This document shows, piece after piece, positions 26,301 through 34,348 of a DNA stretch of 64,000 nucleotides. This DNA comes from an uncultured Lachnospiraceae bacterium. GTDB taxonomy: Bacteria; Bacillota; Clostridia; Lachnospirales; Lachnospiraceae. Numbering within the stretch: the first letter of the stretch is position 1; every line of letters starts with the position of its first letter. Where the stretch lies: the NCBI GenBank assembly GCA_910579735.1, contig CAJTUZ010000010.1, forward strand, positions 1-64,000, read 5' to 3'. Under the pieces are notes generated by a model. The model searched no databases and had not been told where the DNA came from. It saw only the letters and a program-made list of their open reading frames with translations. A program made the translations under genes and the position numbers.

Positions 26301-26458
26301 GGGGAAAAGGGGAGTTTTTCAGCCTCTTTCAAAGACAGCAGATCTTCGCAGGCTGCACTTTCCCAGCTGATCGTTTCGATCGGCCAATACAGATCCTTTT
26401 TTAAAGTTTTGATCCAATATTCAATCCGTTCCTTCCATTCACTTGTAAGTATTTTCAT
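23387..26458 (-). CDS. Alpha-mannosidase, glycoside hydrolase family 38
   Basis: About 1023 residues. Zinc-site motif HAHIDYAWLW (near 263) and the nucleophile motif LWLPDSFGYS (Asp near 375) are the GH38 hallmarks; middle and C-terminal beta domains follow. No signal peptide, so it acts in the cytoplasm on imported mannosides. It removes alpha-linked mannose by a retaining, zinc-dependent mechanism. It is the last gene of the operon starting with the binding protein at 31512. Two starts are possible; ATG 26458 (MKILTSEW) has AAGGAAAG close by, ATG 26479 adds seven residues. Because the glycyl-radical enzyme precedes it by about 60-70 bases, the released sugar or aglycone may feed that enzyme. 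Confidence 0.92.
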   Translation of the reverse strand: MKILTSEWKERIEYWIKTLKKDLYWPIETISWESAACEDLLSLKEAEKLPFSPAQKQMVWGREYEYRWFKGEICLPAACEGERIVLNLKPECESTLFVNAVPFGTYRADWILEKHHYLVDNTISMCAHPGEKYTIMLESYAGHFFPKAHENCSVGPVLPGEYETHPEHERVTLGESSYGIWNEDAYQLLMDVETLYGLLKTLASDSLRAAKIAEALAQFTLCCDFEQEAAGRRENYRSARKLLKPLLACKNGDTMPEFTAAGHAHIDYAWLWPCEETIRKTARTFAAQLRLMKEYPEYRFIQSQPALYLLCKKYYPDLYGKIKEAVKSKQWIPEGAMFVEPDTNLSGGESLIRQLLYGKQFFEDEFGIKSRLLWLPDSFGYSGALPQILKKSGVEYLVTQKIFWSYNEGEKFPYHYFHWRGIDGTEITSFLPTSYNYNTNPEVMNNVWKERVQAHHLENFLIPYGYGDGGGGPTRDHIEYIKRQENLEGSVKVKQGNPVSFFEMLDEKGGPSDTYCGELYFTAHRGTYTSQSRIKKLNRACETALHNLEYAGTLALIARNEYPEEELDDMWKTLLINQFHDILPGSAIHKVYERTQKELEEVIERAETMTLAVLQNMAMPEDGTTSFVNTLPFARNFWYRDPESGIEEQVNLTGFGCTSLVQKEASGKENALARECEEGYAVETDLMKVLISREGEIVSFLLKENEKEYAAAPMNRFRLYKDVPRAFDAWDIDSNYEEQEITDAAELGSSLLMNTENACIICLEGRIGKSSLCQRIRIEKDSPVILFETEIDWKERHKLLKASFPAEIHALEGRNEIQFGYIKRPAVRSRESDKERFEVCNHKYTALCDTGAGAALLNDSKYGISMCDGRMELSLLRAPVSPDMEADCGMHQFTYGFMAWSGSFEKARVVQNGYFMNVKPLVLSGRMELPHIGNTTNENVVIETVKASMDDRKDVILRLYESVGASANTELLLGGWEAEVWSCDMLEKEEERLVPLKEHTYALSFEPFEIKTLRVRRKVEMMV

Positions 26459-26514
26459 CTTTCCTTCACGCCTTTCCATTTTCCTGGTGTTTCCTGTCCC
26501 AAAGTCTTCTTACG

Positions 26515-28725
26515 CTATTTTTCCAAAAATCTGTCCACAATCTGCTGTCGGTATTCTCTGGAAAGAGAGGCGAAGAACGCGGAATACCCCGTTACCCGCA
26601 CGATCAGATCGGGATAATCCTCCGGTCTTTCATGAGCGGCCAACAGTGTTTCCTTCTGCAGGCAATTCAGGTTAATCAGAGTACCTCCCATTTGCTCATG
26701 CGCCTGGATCAGTGTGACTAAAGCCTCCACGCCGCCCGCGTGATTTAACATATCCAAATCAATGTCCAAATGCAGCGGCGCCGAATTCCCATATCCTCCC
26801 TGTGCCTTTGCCACCGCCCTGGCCTTCAGCACCGGCGAAAAGCTGTTTAATCCGATAGCAAACCCCGGATCCGGTTCGGAAGAATGAGAAATGGGTTCTC
26901 CCGCTTTTCTTCCGTTGGGCGTTGCCGGAAGCTGTTTTCCATACATTACCACATCCCCATGAGAAAACAGTCCAGGAATGATCATTAAATGATGTTTGGG
27001 CGTCGGACTCTGTCTGCACTGCCGCACAAATTCGTCCCTGATTTTCAGCGCCCAGTATTCCGCTCTGGATTCCGGCGTTCCGAAGCGTTCTATATTCTTT
27101 AAAAGCAGTCTTTCTCTTTCTCCATCCTGATAATCGTTTTCAAGCAGCTCAAAAAGCCGCCCGAAGGAAAACTGCTTTTCCTTGACAACTCTCTGTTCAA
27201 TGGCTGCAAAAGAATCTGCTGCCGTGGCAAGTCCGATACCATCAATATTAAAATTCATGATATCCACGCCGCCGCAGCTTGCATCAATTCCTCTTTCCAC
27301 AGGTCCGTGCATGAACAGGTTCAGAACGATTTCCGGCGTATAGACCCCGGCAGTCTCATAACGTCTGTCATAACCCTTTTTAATGCAGGTGATCATTTTA
27401 TTCAGGTGCCCGGCAAACAATGTAAAAAGCCGGTCCATAGAGTGCTCTTTCTCTTCTTTCCAATCATTTAAGGCATAGAAGAGCGCCATCGCCATGTTCA
27501 CCCGTGTTACATCCTGAAGCGGATATTCTCTTCCCGGAATGGCAGTCCAGTTGCACCCGCTTTTGCATCTCATGCGTCCCAGCGCGTGCGCATACCCATT
27601 GCGGGAATAACCTTCTACGGTTCCTTTCTCCAAACTGTAGCTTACGCCCGTCCCGTCGGTCATCGTATAGGCAACAGCTCTTTCAAGCAGTTTCTGTGCC
27701 GCGTCGCTTTGTCCCGGCAACCGTTCATGTACGCGGACCGATATATTGGTCGGAATATGCAGATAATGAACGGCATCGAGCGCCACAAAGGACAGCCTGT
27801 TTGTCATGTCCCTGTCTCCCGCCGGCGATACGCCGCCAATCTGCGCATAATGTGTATCATTAAAGAACAAGCTGGAAAGAATCCAAACCGCTTCCGCTTC
27901 CGTCAGTTTTCCCTGTTCCATATCCCGCTCAAAGTAATCATTCAGCAGCTGATCCAGATTCCCCAATGCTCCGCCTACAAAATACATCCTGTCTATCGTT
28001 TGAAAATGTGCCAGAAACTGACACGCTTCCCGAAAACTTTCAGGCGGATTATCCAATAACTTTCTGTTTATATGACTGATTTTCGTGTAATTGGCTTTTT
28101 CAAAGCCGTTTTGGCTGCAGGCTGCTTTTTTCTCCGCTTCCTTTGAAAGTCTTTCGATCCATTCCAAAATCCCTGTAATCAGTTCTTCTTCCCCATCATA
28201 GAAGGCGGTATCCGCAGGTTGATTCTTCTGTCTATAATAACGGATTTTATCAAGCAGACCGCGCCAGCCAAGCCTAAGTCCGATTTCCAGGTCCGGACAG
28301 AGGTGGTTCATCCCTTCAAATCCGCTTTGCAGGATTCCGTATTTTTTGATATCCTCCTGTAAACTCAGATCATATGCCTGTTCCGGCATGGCAATCGGCA
28401 TATATCTGGTAAGATTCCCTATCCAGCATCCTGCCAGCGCACTGTTTTCATTGATATAAGCCGGCATCTGATTTAAGAATTTTCTGAAATTAGATGCAAT
28501 CTTTCTTCCCCCATATACCAATCCATCTGCACAAAGTTCAGGTGAAAAAGAAAAATCAGGAAAATCAATGAAGCCATGGTCATCGATATCAAGCGTTCCC
28601 AGCCTTTCTATTTTTTTTCGGTTGATCAGAATCTTATCGTCATGAAGATTCTGTATCAATGTTAAATACTGCTCTGTCATCTCTACCTGTCCGGTTTCTA
28701 ATCCTCTCTTCGCCGATCCTGCCAT
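26515..28725 (-). CDS. Glycyl-radical enzyme of unassigned function (pyruvate formate-lyase family)
   Basis: 736 residues. The C-terminal glycyl-radical motif is RVTGYSAFF with Gly713 as the radical site. The active-site Cys is Cys391 in KSGCNWTAIPGREYP. Characterised dehydratases and lyases of the family (glycerol, choline, isethionate, hydroxyproline) have GCVEP at this point, with a catalytic Glu two residues after the Cys. Here Trp replaces it, and pyruvate formate-lyase has a Cys pair. The substrate is therefore probably none of those. The gene follows its activase and precedes a GH38 mannosidase, all behind a sugar importer. A sugar, sugar acid or polyol derived from a mannoside is the best guess. 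Start MAGSAK is uncertain; later Met codons exist. Confidence 0.88.
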   Translation of the reverse strand: MAGSAKRGLETGQVEMTEQYLTLIQNLHDDKILINRKKIERLGTLDIDDHGFIDFPDFSFSPELCADGLVYGGRKIASNFRKFLNQMPAYINENSALAGCWIGNLTRYMPIAMPEQAYDLSLQEDIKKYGILQSGFEGMNHLCPDLEIGLRLGWRGLLDKIRYYRQKNQPADTAFYDGEEELITGILEWIERLSKEAEKKAACSQNGFEKANYTKISHINRKLLDNPPESFREACQFLAHFQTIDRMYFVGGALGNLDQLLNDYFERDMEQGKLTEAEAVWILSSLFFNDTHYAQIGGVSPAGDRDMTNRLSFVALDAVHYLHIPTNISVRVHERLPGQSDAAQKLLERAVAYTMTDGTGVSYSLEKGTVEGYSRNGYAHALGRMRCKSGCNWTAIPGREYPLQDVTRVNMAMALFYALNDWKEEKEHSMDRLFTLFAGHLNKMITCIKKGYDRRYETAGVYTPEIVLNLFMHGPVERGIDASCGGVDIMNFNIDGIGLATAADSFAAIEQRVVKEKQFSFGRLFELLENDYQDGERERLLLKNIERFGTPESRAEYWALKIRDEFVRQCRQSPTPKHHLMIIPGLFSHGDVVMYGKQLPATPNGRKAGEPISHSSEPDPGFAIGLNSFSPVLKARAVAKAQGGYGNSAPLHLDIDLDMLNHAGGVEALVTLIQAHEQMGGTLINLNCLQKETLLAAHERPEDYPDLIVRVTGYSAFFASLSREYRQQIVDRFLEK

Positions 28726-28769
28726 TTTACATCACACTTTCCGCCCTGAAACAATCTCTGTACCGGGCT

Positions 28770-29636
28770 TTATATAAACTTGTATTTTTTCTTCAATTCT
28801 TCGATCTCTTCTTTGGAGGGAATGTTAAACGTCCTGTCTGTTCTATTCCCAAGCGCCTCCTCTTTTACCCGCCCCATGTCGTGATAAGCAAGAAGTTCTG
28901 TTTTTAAAGGCGCATATTCTTTCAAAAACTCCGCGATCGCAGGCAGCTCCATATCGTTCCAATCCGGAACATACGGAATTCTTACGATGCACGGAACCCC
29001 TCTTTTGATCAGGTTCTTATAATTTTCCAGTATTCTTTCGTTTCCCGCTCCTGTGCACTTTTTATGTACCTCACGGTCCCATGCCTTTATATCATATAAA
29101 AATACATCTGTATAGGGTATGATTCTCTCAAAATCTTCCCATGCCGTATTACCCGCCGTATCTACTGCCGTATGGATCTGATTTTCCCTGCAGAATACAA
29201 GAAGCTCTTCAAGCGCAGACAGCTGGAGCATACATTCTCCGCCGGAAAAGGTCACGCCGCCTGACTGGCTGTAATAAACGGAATTTTCCTTGATCAGTTT
29301 CTTAAGCCATTCTATTTCTACCTCTTCCCCGACGGCTTTCTGCGCCTGTGCACAGCACGCCATACAGCAGTCGAAGCATTTCCTGCACTCCTGCGTATTG
29401 CGGACAATTCCCTGCTCCGACATTGAGAGCGCATGATGCGGACACTTTTGTACGCATGCCATACAGCCGATACAGCGCTGCGGATAATAAAGAATATCCC
29501 GTTTGCTGCTCAGAGATTCGGGATTATGGCACCATGCACATCGCAGATTACATCCCTTAAAAAAAATCACACTTCTCGTTCCCGGACCATCATGAAGGGA
29601 AAAATGCTGTATATTAAATATCGTAACTTTTTTCAT
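28770..29636 (-). CDS. Glycyl-radical enzyme activating enzyme (radical SAM)
   Basis: 288 residues. Radical SAM motif GCNLRCAWC gives Cys29, Cys33 and Cys36. An inserted ferredoxin-like segment supplies two more cluster motifs: CIGCMACVQKC (Cys55, 58, 61, 65) and CRKCFDCCMACC (from Cys84). This architecture is that of activases for non-PFL glycyl-radical enzymes. It abstracts hydrogen from Gly713 of the partner encoded 44 bases downstream. Its start overlaps the stop of the upstream permease by four bases, so translation is coupled and the operon links import directly to radical chemistry. Works only without oxygen. Confidence 0.94.
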   Translation of the reverse strand: MKKVTIFNIQHFSLHDGPGTRSVIFFKGCNLRCAWCHNPESLSSKRDILYYPQRCIGCMACVQKCPHHALSMSEQGIVRNTQECRKCFDCCMACCAQAQKAVGEEVEIEWLKKLIKENSVYYSQSGGVTFSGGECMLQLSALEELLVFCRENQIHTAVDTAGNTAWEDFERIIPYTDVFLYDIKAWDREVHKKCTGAGNERILENYKNLIKRGVPCIVRIPYVPDWNDMELPAIAEFLKEYAPLKTELLAYHDMGRVKEEALGNRTDRTFNIPSKEEIEELKKKYKFI

Positions 29637-30520
29637 TCTTTAATTCCTGCTGATGCGATTCCCTGTACAATATATTTCTGTAAAAACAGGAAAATGAAAA
29701 GCGGCGGTATAATTGCCAGCGTGGCCAATGCAAACACCTTGGGATAGTCCTTTTGCCCGTAATTTTGCAAAGAGGCCGTGAGTGTTGCCAGGTATGCCGG
29801 CAGGGTAGTTTTCTTCGTACTGTTTATATACAAAAAAGGAGTCATCCAGTCATTCCATGTATTGAGCGCCACATTAATAGCCACAACTGTCAGTATCGGT
29901 TTCTGCATCGGAACAATCACCCTGAGAATGGTTTGTAAAAATCCCGCTCCATCTAATTCTGCCGCTTCTTCAAAGCTCAGAGGCAGAGATTTCATAGACT
30001 GCATAAACAGGAAGGGCCAAAGCAGGTATCCCCAGCTCAGAGGCAAAAACAGCATAAGCTGACTGTCATACAACCCTCTTCCGCCATTGCCGAACAGGTC
30101 ATTCCCTCCCACTAACGGAATATGGGAAACCATAACAAACGTCGGGATCAGGGTAAGCACCGAAGGAATTACCTGTGCCACGATGATAAATACCATGAAA
30201 AACTGCTTTCCTTTAAACTCATATCTTGCCATGACATAACCGATCAGAATCGTCATGATCAGTACGACCGCCGTATACCACGCAGTACGGAGAAAGGTAT
30301 TTAACAACGGACTTAACGCCGTGGACGAGAAAGCAAAAATGTAATTATTCCATATCAGTTTTTTAGGAACCGGAAATAAATTTCCCATGCTGTTAAATTC
30401 GCTTTGGCTGTTGAAGCCTCCCAATACAGAGTAAATAAGCGGATAAATCATAAGCATACAGATTACGGCCATCAGGATAAACCAGACAAACCTTAACGCC
30501 TTTTTCGAAAAATTATGCAT
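29633..30520 (-). CDS. Carbohydrate ABC transporter permease (MalG type)
   Basis: 295 residues with about six membrane segments and the inner-membrane-component EAA loop (SFEEAAELDGAGFLQTILRVI). It pairs with the MalF-type permease encoded just upstream (8-base overlap) to form the channel for the binding protein at 31512-32903. No ATPase is in the operon; a shared MsmK/UgpC-type ATPase encoded elsewhere is expected, as is usual in this group. Confidence 0.94.
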   Translation of the reverse strand: MHNFSKKALRFVWFILMAVICMLMIYPLIYSVLGGFNSQSEFNSMGNLFPVPKKLIWNNYIFAFSSTALSPLLNTFLRTAWYTAVVLIMTILIGYVMARYEFKGKQFFMVFIIVAQVIPSVLTLIPTFVMVSHIPLVGGNDLFGNGGRGLYDSQLMLFLPLSWGYLLWPFLFMQSMKSLPLSFEEAAELDGAGFLQTILRVIVPMQKPILTVVAINVALNTWNDWMTPFLYINSTKKTTLPAYLATLTASLQNYGQKDYPKVFALATLAIIPPLFIFLFLQKYIVQGIASAGIKE

Positions 30521-31433
30521 TTTGATCCTCCTTTTTCAATACGATACGGAAATAAACGATAGAAAAGACGATCGTTATCAAACCGATAATTGTTGATTCC
30601 GCACCTGCCATTCCCATATTAAAATTCACAATACCATCCCTGTACAGCCGGTACATCAATATATCCGTCTTCCCGTATGGATTTCCTTTGGAAATGAACA
30701 TGACCACATCAAACATCTGCATCGCCCCGATAATTCCTGTCAGGATAATGTAGGATGCCACAAAGCGCAGTCCCGGCATTGTAATATATCGGATCCTCTG
30801 AAAACTGCTCGCTCCATCCATTTTGGCAGCCTCATATAACGATGCATCTATCGACTGCAGACCGCCTAACCAGATGATCGCTGCCGGACCGATATTTTTC
30901 CAGACAAAATAGACCATAATCCAAAATACCATCCAAAACTGCGAATACTGCCATGTGATCGGAGACGCCCCCAGCCGTTTCAGCAGCGTATTCATAACGC
31001 CGTTTGGTTCTAACAGCACGATAAAAATGGCAGAAGTTATGGAGGTTGCCGCAATACAGGGCACGTATATGCCCGACCGGAAAAATCCCCTCGCTCTGCT
31101 TGGCACGTTCAAAGCCAGTCCCAACAGGAAAGACAGGAGTGTATTCATAAACAGGCATATCGCTCCCATCCAGATCTGTCTCCACAGAAGCTGCATGTAG
31201 GCAGAGTTGGTAAAAAAGTCTATATAGTTTCTCAACCCTATGAATACCGGCTTTTTGGAAAGTCCGTTATATTCAGTCAAACCCAGATACAATCCGTAAA
31301 GCAGCGGCAAAATACCCCAAAGCGCTATATAGGCAAAAAAGGGAATGATAATTTTGTATGCCCGCCGTGTTCTTCTTTTCTGTCTGCTGCTTCGTGTCTT
31401 TTCTTTTTTACTTATCCTTTTTATTTCTTCCAT
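30513..31433 (-). CDS. Carbohydrate ABC transporter permease (MalF/UgpA type)
   Basis: About 306 residues from ATG 31433 (MEEIKRI), preceded by AAAGGCGG; a TTG at 31496 is in frame but would place the start before the intercistronic hairpin. A strongly basic N-terminus precedes six membrane segments; the EAA loop is YEAAKMDGASSFQRIRYITM. Partner of the MalG-type permease downstream. Likely cargo is a mannose-containing or plant-wall oligosaccharide, judged by the enzymes in the operon and the GH28-like protein in the regulon. Confidence 0.92.
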   Translation of the reverse strand: MEEIKRISKKEKTRSSRQKRRTRRAYKIIIPFFAYIALWGILPLLYGLYLGLTEYNGLSKKPVFIGLRNYIDFFTNSAYMQLLWRQIWMGAICLFMNTLLSFLLGLALNVPSRARGFFRSGIYVPCIAATSITSAIFIVLLEPNGVMNTLLKRLGASPITWQYSQFWMVFWIMVYFVWKNIGPAAIIWLGGLQSIDASLYEAAKMDGASSFQRIRYITMPGLRFVASYIILTGIIGAMQMFDVVMFISKGNPYGKTDILMYRLYRDGIVNFNMGMAGAESTIIGLITIVFSIVYFRIVLKKEDQNA

Positions 31434-31458
31434 TCGCTGACCGCCTTTTTTATGAATT

Positions 31459-31483
31459 ACCGCAGGAATCAGATTCCTGCGGT
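31459..31483 (-). promoter_or_regulatory. Intercistronic hairpin after the binding-protein gene
   Basis: ACCGCAGGAATC and GATTCCTGCGGT, a perfect 12-pair stem with a one-base centre, between the binding-protein stop and the first permease. It probably stabilises the upstream mRNA or partly terminates, giving more binding protein than permease. Confidence 0.65.
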
Positions 31484-31511
31484 TATCATTTTTCAAATCA
31501 TATACATATGC

Positions 31512-32903
31512 TTACTGCTGCAGCGGAACGATCTGTTCCTGAGCCTCGCTGCATATTACGTCGATAGGATCTTCCGTCATGGTTGTTCTGGCAAGTACAT
31601 TCTGATTAATGATCTCCCAGATAGAAGAATCATTTTTCGGGAATGTGGCAAGTCCCGAATAAGTTCCGTCTTTGATCACCTGCATTTCCATCATCAGTAC
31701 TTTATCATTTTCATAATAGGAAGGATCCTCAATAATTTCTTTAATTGCCGGGCAGTAAGAACCTTCCAGCCATACTTTTTCATTTTCAAGGCTCAACGCT
31801 TCTTTAATGACATTGAAGGAAGCTTCTTTGTTAGCTGCATCCTTCGGTACGGCAAGATAAACGCTTCCCACCGTGCAGTTTCCGTCAATACCCGAATCAT
31901 TCATCGGAATCGGCGCTACACCCCAGTCCATTCCTGCAGTTTCCGCATCAGCACCTTCGAAGGAGCCCTGCACTACGAAAGCAATGCTGCCTTCATGGAA
32001 AGCATCCCACATCGGGAACTCGTCAGTACCATTACCAAGACCTGCCGGGAAATTATAGTTCATTTCTCTGATAAAGCTCAGAACTTCCTGCAGTTTCTCA
32101 TCATCCAGATTAATTTTGCCATCTACGGCGAAATCTGTACCATTTGCTCTAAAGAACGGTGTCGCACGAAGCGCCCCGCCTGCATGCGGGAATGTAGGAA
32201 TACCGCCTCCCCAGAATTCACCTTGTCCCTGTGCCGTAATGTCATCTGACATTGCTTTCCATTCATCCCAGGTCGTCGGTATATCATCTTCCGAATATCC
32301 GCACTGTTCCAAAAGCGCCTTGTTATAGAAGATCATAAAAATAGAAGTCTTATATGCTACTGCCACTGCTTTTCCATCATTATCATAAACAAGGAACGAG
32401 GGATTAACCAGGTCCACGATCTCCTGCGGAAGAGGTTCCAGCAGTCCTTCTGCCGCATAGCTGGGAATAAAAGTTTCCCCTGCTACAATGTCAGGCGCGC
32501 TGCCGGCAGCAAATAATGCTCTCTGCTTCTGATCCAGTGTCTCGCCCCATCCCCAGTCTACATATTCCATTTCATAATCCGGAAGATTTTTGGCAATATT
32601 TTCCGTTACTGTCATATAGTACTTATCTTCGTAAGTAGGTCCCCCTTCCTTCGCATTTGCTGTATTGATCTGATCCTGATTGTATCCCACTTTCGGAACG
32701 GTCAGATGGATCTTTTCTGCGGAACCCGTATCTTCCTTCTCCGCTTCTGCGGTATCGACAGTTTCAGTTGTCTCAGCTGTGTCGGTTGTGTCTGTCTTTT
32801 GCTGCGTCGTATCCTGCGCATTTTCATTTGAGCCTCCACACCCTGTCAGGGATGTAAGCGCAAATGTCGCTGCCATACAGGCTGCTAATAGCTTTCTTTT
32901 CAT
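31512..32903 (-). CDS. Extracellular sugar-binding lipoprotein
   Basis: 463 residues. Signal peptide with lipobox LTGC (Cys22), a Thr/Asp/Glu-rich tether, then a family 1 extracellular binding domain (VDWGWGETLDQKQRALFAAG, then WDEWKAMSDDITAQGQGEFW). First gene of the operon with two permeases, the glycyl-radical pair and GH38. The ribosome site AAGGAGG is strong. Its promoter carries the operator-like motif described at 32949-32965, so it is probably repressed by the divergent GntR-LacI protein until substrate is present. Confidence 0.93.
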   Translation of the reverse strand: MKRKLLAACMAATFALTSLTGCGGSNENAQDTTQQKTDTTDTAETTETVDTAEAEKEDTGSAEKIHLTVPKVGYNQDQINTANAKEGGPTYEDKYYMTVTENIAKNLPDYEMEYVDWGWGETLDQKQRALFAAGSAPDIVAGETFIPSYAAEGLLEPLPQEIVDLVNPSFLVYDNDGKAVAVAYKTSIFMIFYNKALLEQCGYSEDDIPTTWDEWKAMSDDITAQGQGEFWGGGIPTFPHAGGALRATPFFRANGTDFAVDGKINLDDEKLQEVLSFIREMNYNFPAGLGNGTDEFPMWDAFHEGSIAFVVQGSFEGADAETAGMDWGVAPIPMNDSGIDGNCTVGSVYLAVPKDAANKEASFNVIKEALSLENEKVWLEGSYCPAIKEIIEDPSYYENDKVLMMEMQVIKDGTYSGLATFPKNDSSIWEIINQNVLARTTMTEDPIDVICSEAQEQIVPLQQ

Positions 32904-32948
32904 AACTCATTTCCTCCTTGTTTGTTTGCCAGTTTTGTAATATTTGTT

Positions 32949-32965
32949 ATTGCATTGCTTGCAAT
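32949..32965. promoter_or_regulatory. Operator-like palindrome at the binding-protein promoter
   Basis: ATTGCATTGCTTGCAAT: six-base arms with a five-base centre, immediately downstream of the -10 box and so at the transcription start. A 14-base core TGCATTGCTTGCAA recurs at 34312-34325, before the GH28-like gene. Probable site for the GntR-LacI hybrid regulator. Confidence 0.65.
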
Positions 32966-32969
32966 TCAA

Positions 32970-32998
32970 ATATTACATTTCTTGTCCATATTTGTCAA
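32970..32998 (-). promoter_or_regulatory. Sigma-A promoter of the glycyl-radical/mannosidase operon
   Basis: On the minus strand TTGACA (32993-32998) and TAATAT (32970-32975), 17 bases apart. Confidence 0.7.
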
Positions 32999-33115
32999 TT
33001 TATTTTATATAATTTATATTTTTTTGTGTATTTTGTATGTTTCTTACAATCAAAAATCACCACATTTTTATATTTTACGCCTTTTTTGACATGTTTGTTA
33101 TATCAAATATTTTAT

Positions 33116-33144
33116 TTGACTTATTTATTATATTAGTATATAAT
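33116..33144 (+). promoter_or_regulatory. Sigma-A promoter of the GntR-LacI regulator
   Basis: TTGACT (33116-33121) and TATAAT (33139-33144), 17-base spacing, about 30 bases before the regulator start. Confidence 0.7.
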
Positions 33145-33175
33145 TAGGAAAACGTTTTATTAGGGGAGAATTGCT

Positions 33176-34300
33176 ATGGATAATGAACCGTCTTTACCGT
33201 TGTATTTGAATATTAAGAATTATCTTTTGAAACAGATTCAGGAAAGCCTTGCCATAGGCGACAGACTGCCTACGGAAGCCGAAATTATGGAGCAGTTTCA
33301 TGTCAGCCGCATCACCGTTACGAAGGCGTTAAAGGAACTGAAAGAAGAAGGCTATATCGTACGTTATCCCAGCAAAGGAAGCTTTGTGGCATCCAAAGAC
33401 AGCTATACAAAGGAACTGAACATTCCTGATTCCAAAGATACGCTTTCAGGCACAGCATATTCGGATATTATGTGCATGCTTCCTTATTTTTCAGATCAGT
33501 TTTCTCTGAATATTATCAATGGCATTACTTCCATTCTGCCCCCGAGGCAGTATAATATTCATATGGTGCAAAGCCGTACGCACCAGAAAGAAGACTACCT
33601 TTTAAAAAAATGTTTTCAATCGGACTGCAAGGGCCTGATCCTGTTTCCAGTGGATCAGATCTATTACAGCAACCAGCTTCTCCGCATGAAACTGAACAAT
33701 TATCCTATGGTGCTTATTGACAGGATCCTTCCCGGCATCGACACCAATTATGTGGCGATTGACAATGTTTATGCCGGCAAGATCGCTTTTGAACACCTTT
33801 TTATGTTAGGACACAGAAATCTGCTTTTTATCACCCATACATCCAAAGACGTACAGACCGTCAAGAGCAGGATCAAAGGTCTTTGGCAGGGCAGCGAGGA
33901 ATCCGGTCTTCTTCCGAGCTGTATCCACATAGAAGAAAATCTGGATATTCACAAGCCTTTCAATATTTCCGCGGACTATATAGCAAGGGTCCTTGCAGAG
34001 AAACATATCACGGCCGTCATCTGCTGTGAATCCAAAACCTGCCTGTATATGTATTCCCTTCTATGCGAGCTGGGACTTAAAGTGCCAAAGGATATTTCCA
34101 TGATTTCCTTTGATAATCCTACCAATGATATTTCAGATTTTAATTTTTTTACACATATTGATCAGCACGAATATCTCATGGGACAATATGCAGGGAAAAT
34201 TCTGCTGAAAATGCTGGAAAATGGTCAGCTTGAGGAAAATGAAAAGAAAATTCTCACTCCCACGCTGGAAATCCGCCATTCCACAACCGAACTCTCTTAA
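33176..34300 (+). CDS. GntR-type winged helix fused to LacI-type sensor; transcriptional regulator
   Basis: 374 residues. Residues 1-75 form a GntR winged helix (LPTEAEIMEQFHVSRITVTK, then EGYIVRYPSKGSFV). Residues about 90-370 form a periplasmic-binding-like sensor as in AraR-type repressors (GLILFPVDQIYYSN, VAIDNVYAGKIAFEHLFMLG, DISMISFDNPTND). It diverges from the sugar operon and is followed after 48 bases by the GH28-like gene. The shared 14-base palindrome before both transcription units makes it the likely local repressor, released by a sugar. Confidence 0.93.
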   Translation: MDNEPSLPLYLNIKNYLLKQIQESLAIGDRLPTEAEIMEQFHVSRITVTKALKELKEEGYIVRYPSKGSFVASKDSYTKELNIPDSKDTLSGTAYSDIMCMLPYFSDQFSLNIINGITSILPPRQYNIHMVQSRTHQKEDYLLKKCFQSDCKGLILFPVDQIYYSNQLLRMKLNNYPMVLIDRILPGIDTNYVAIDNVYAGKIAFEHLFMLGHRNLLFITHTSKDVQTVKSRIKGLWQGSEESGLLPSCIHIEENLDIHKPFNISADYIARVLAEKHITAVICCESKTCLYMYSLLCELGLKVPKDISMISFDNPTNDISDFNFFTHIDQHEYLMGQYAGKILLKMLENGQLEENEKKILTPTLEIRHSTTELS

Positions 34301-34311
34301 TACATTTTTAC

Positions 34312-34325
34312 TGCATTGCTTGCAA
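34312..34325. promoter_or_regulatory. Second copy of the TGCATTGCTTGCAA operator-like motif
   Basis: Identical over 14 bases to the core of the site at 32949-32965, located between the regulator stop and the GH28-like start. It suggests that the GH28-like gene has its own regulated expression, or that the site acts as a roadblock to read-through. Confidence 0.65.
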
Positions 34326-34348
34326 AATAAAATGAGAAAGGGAAGGTT

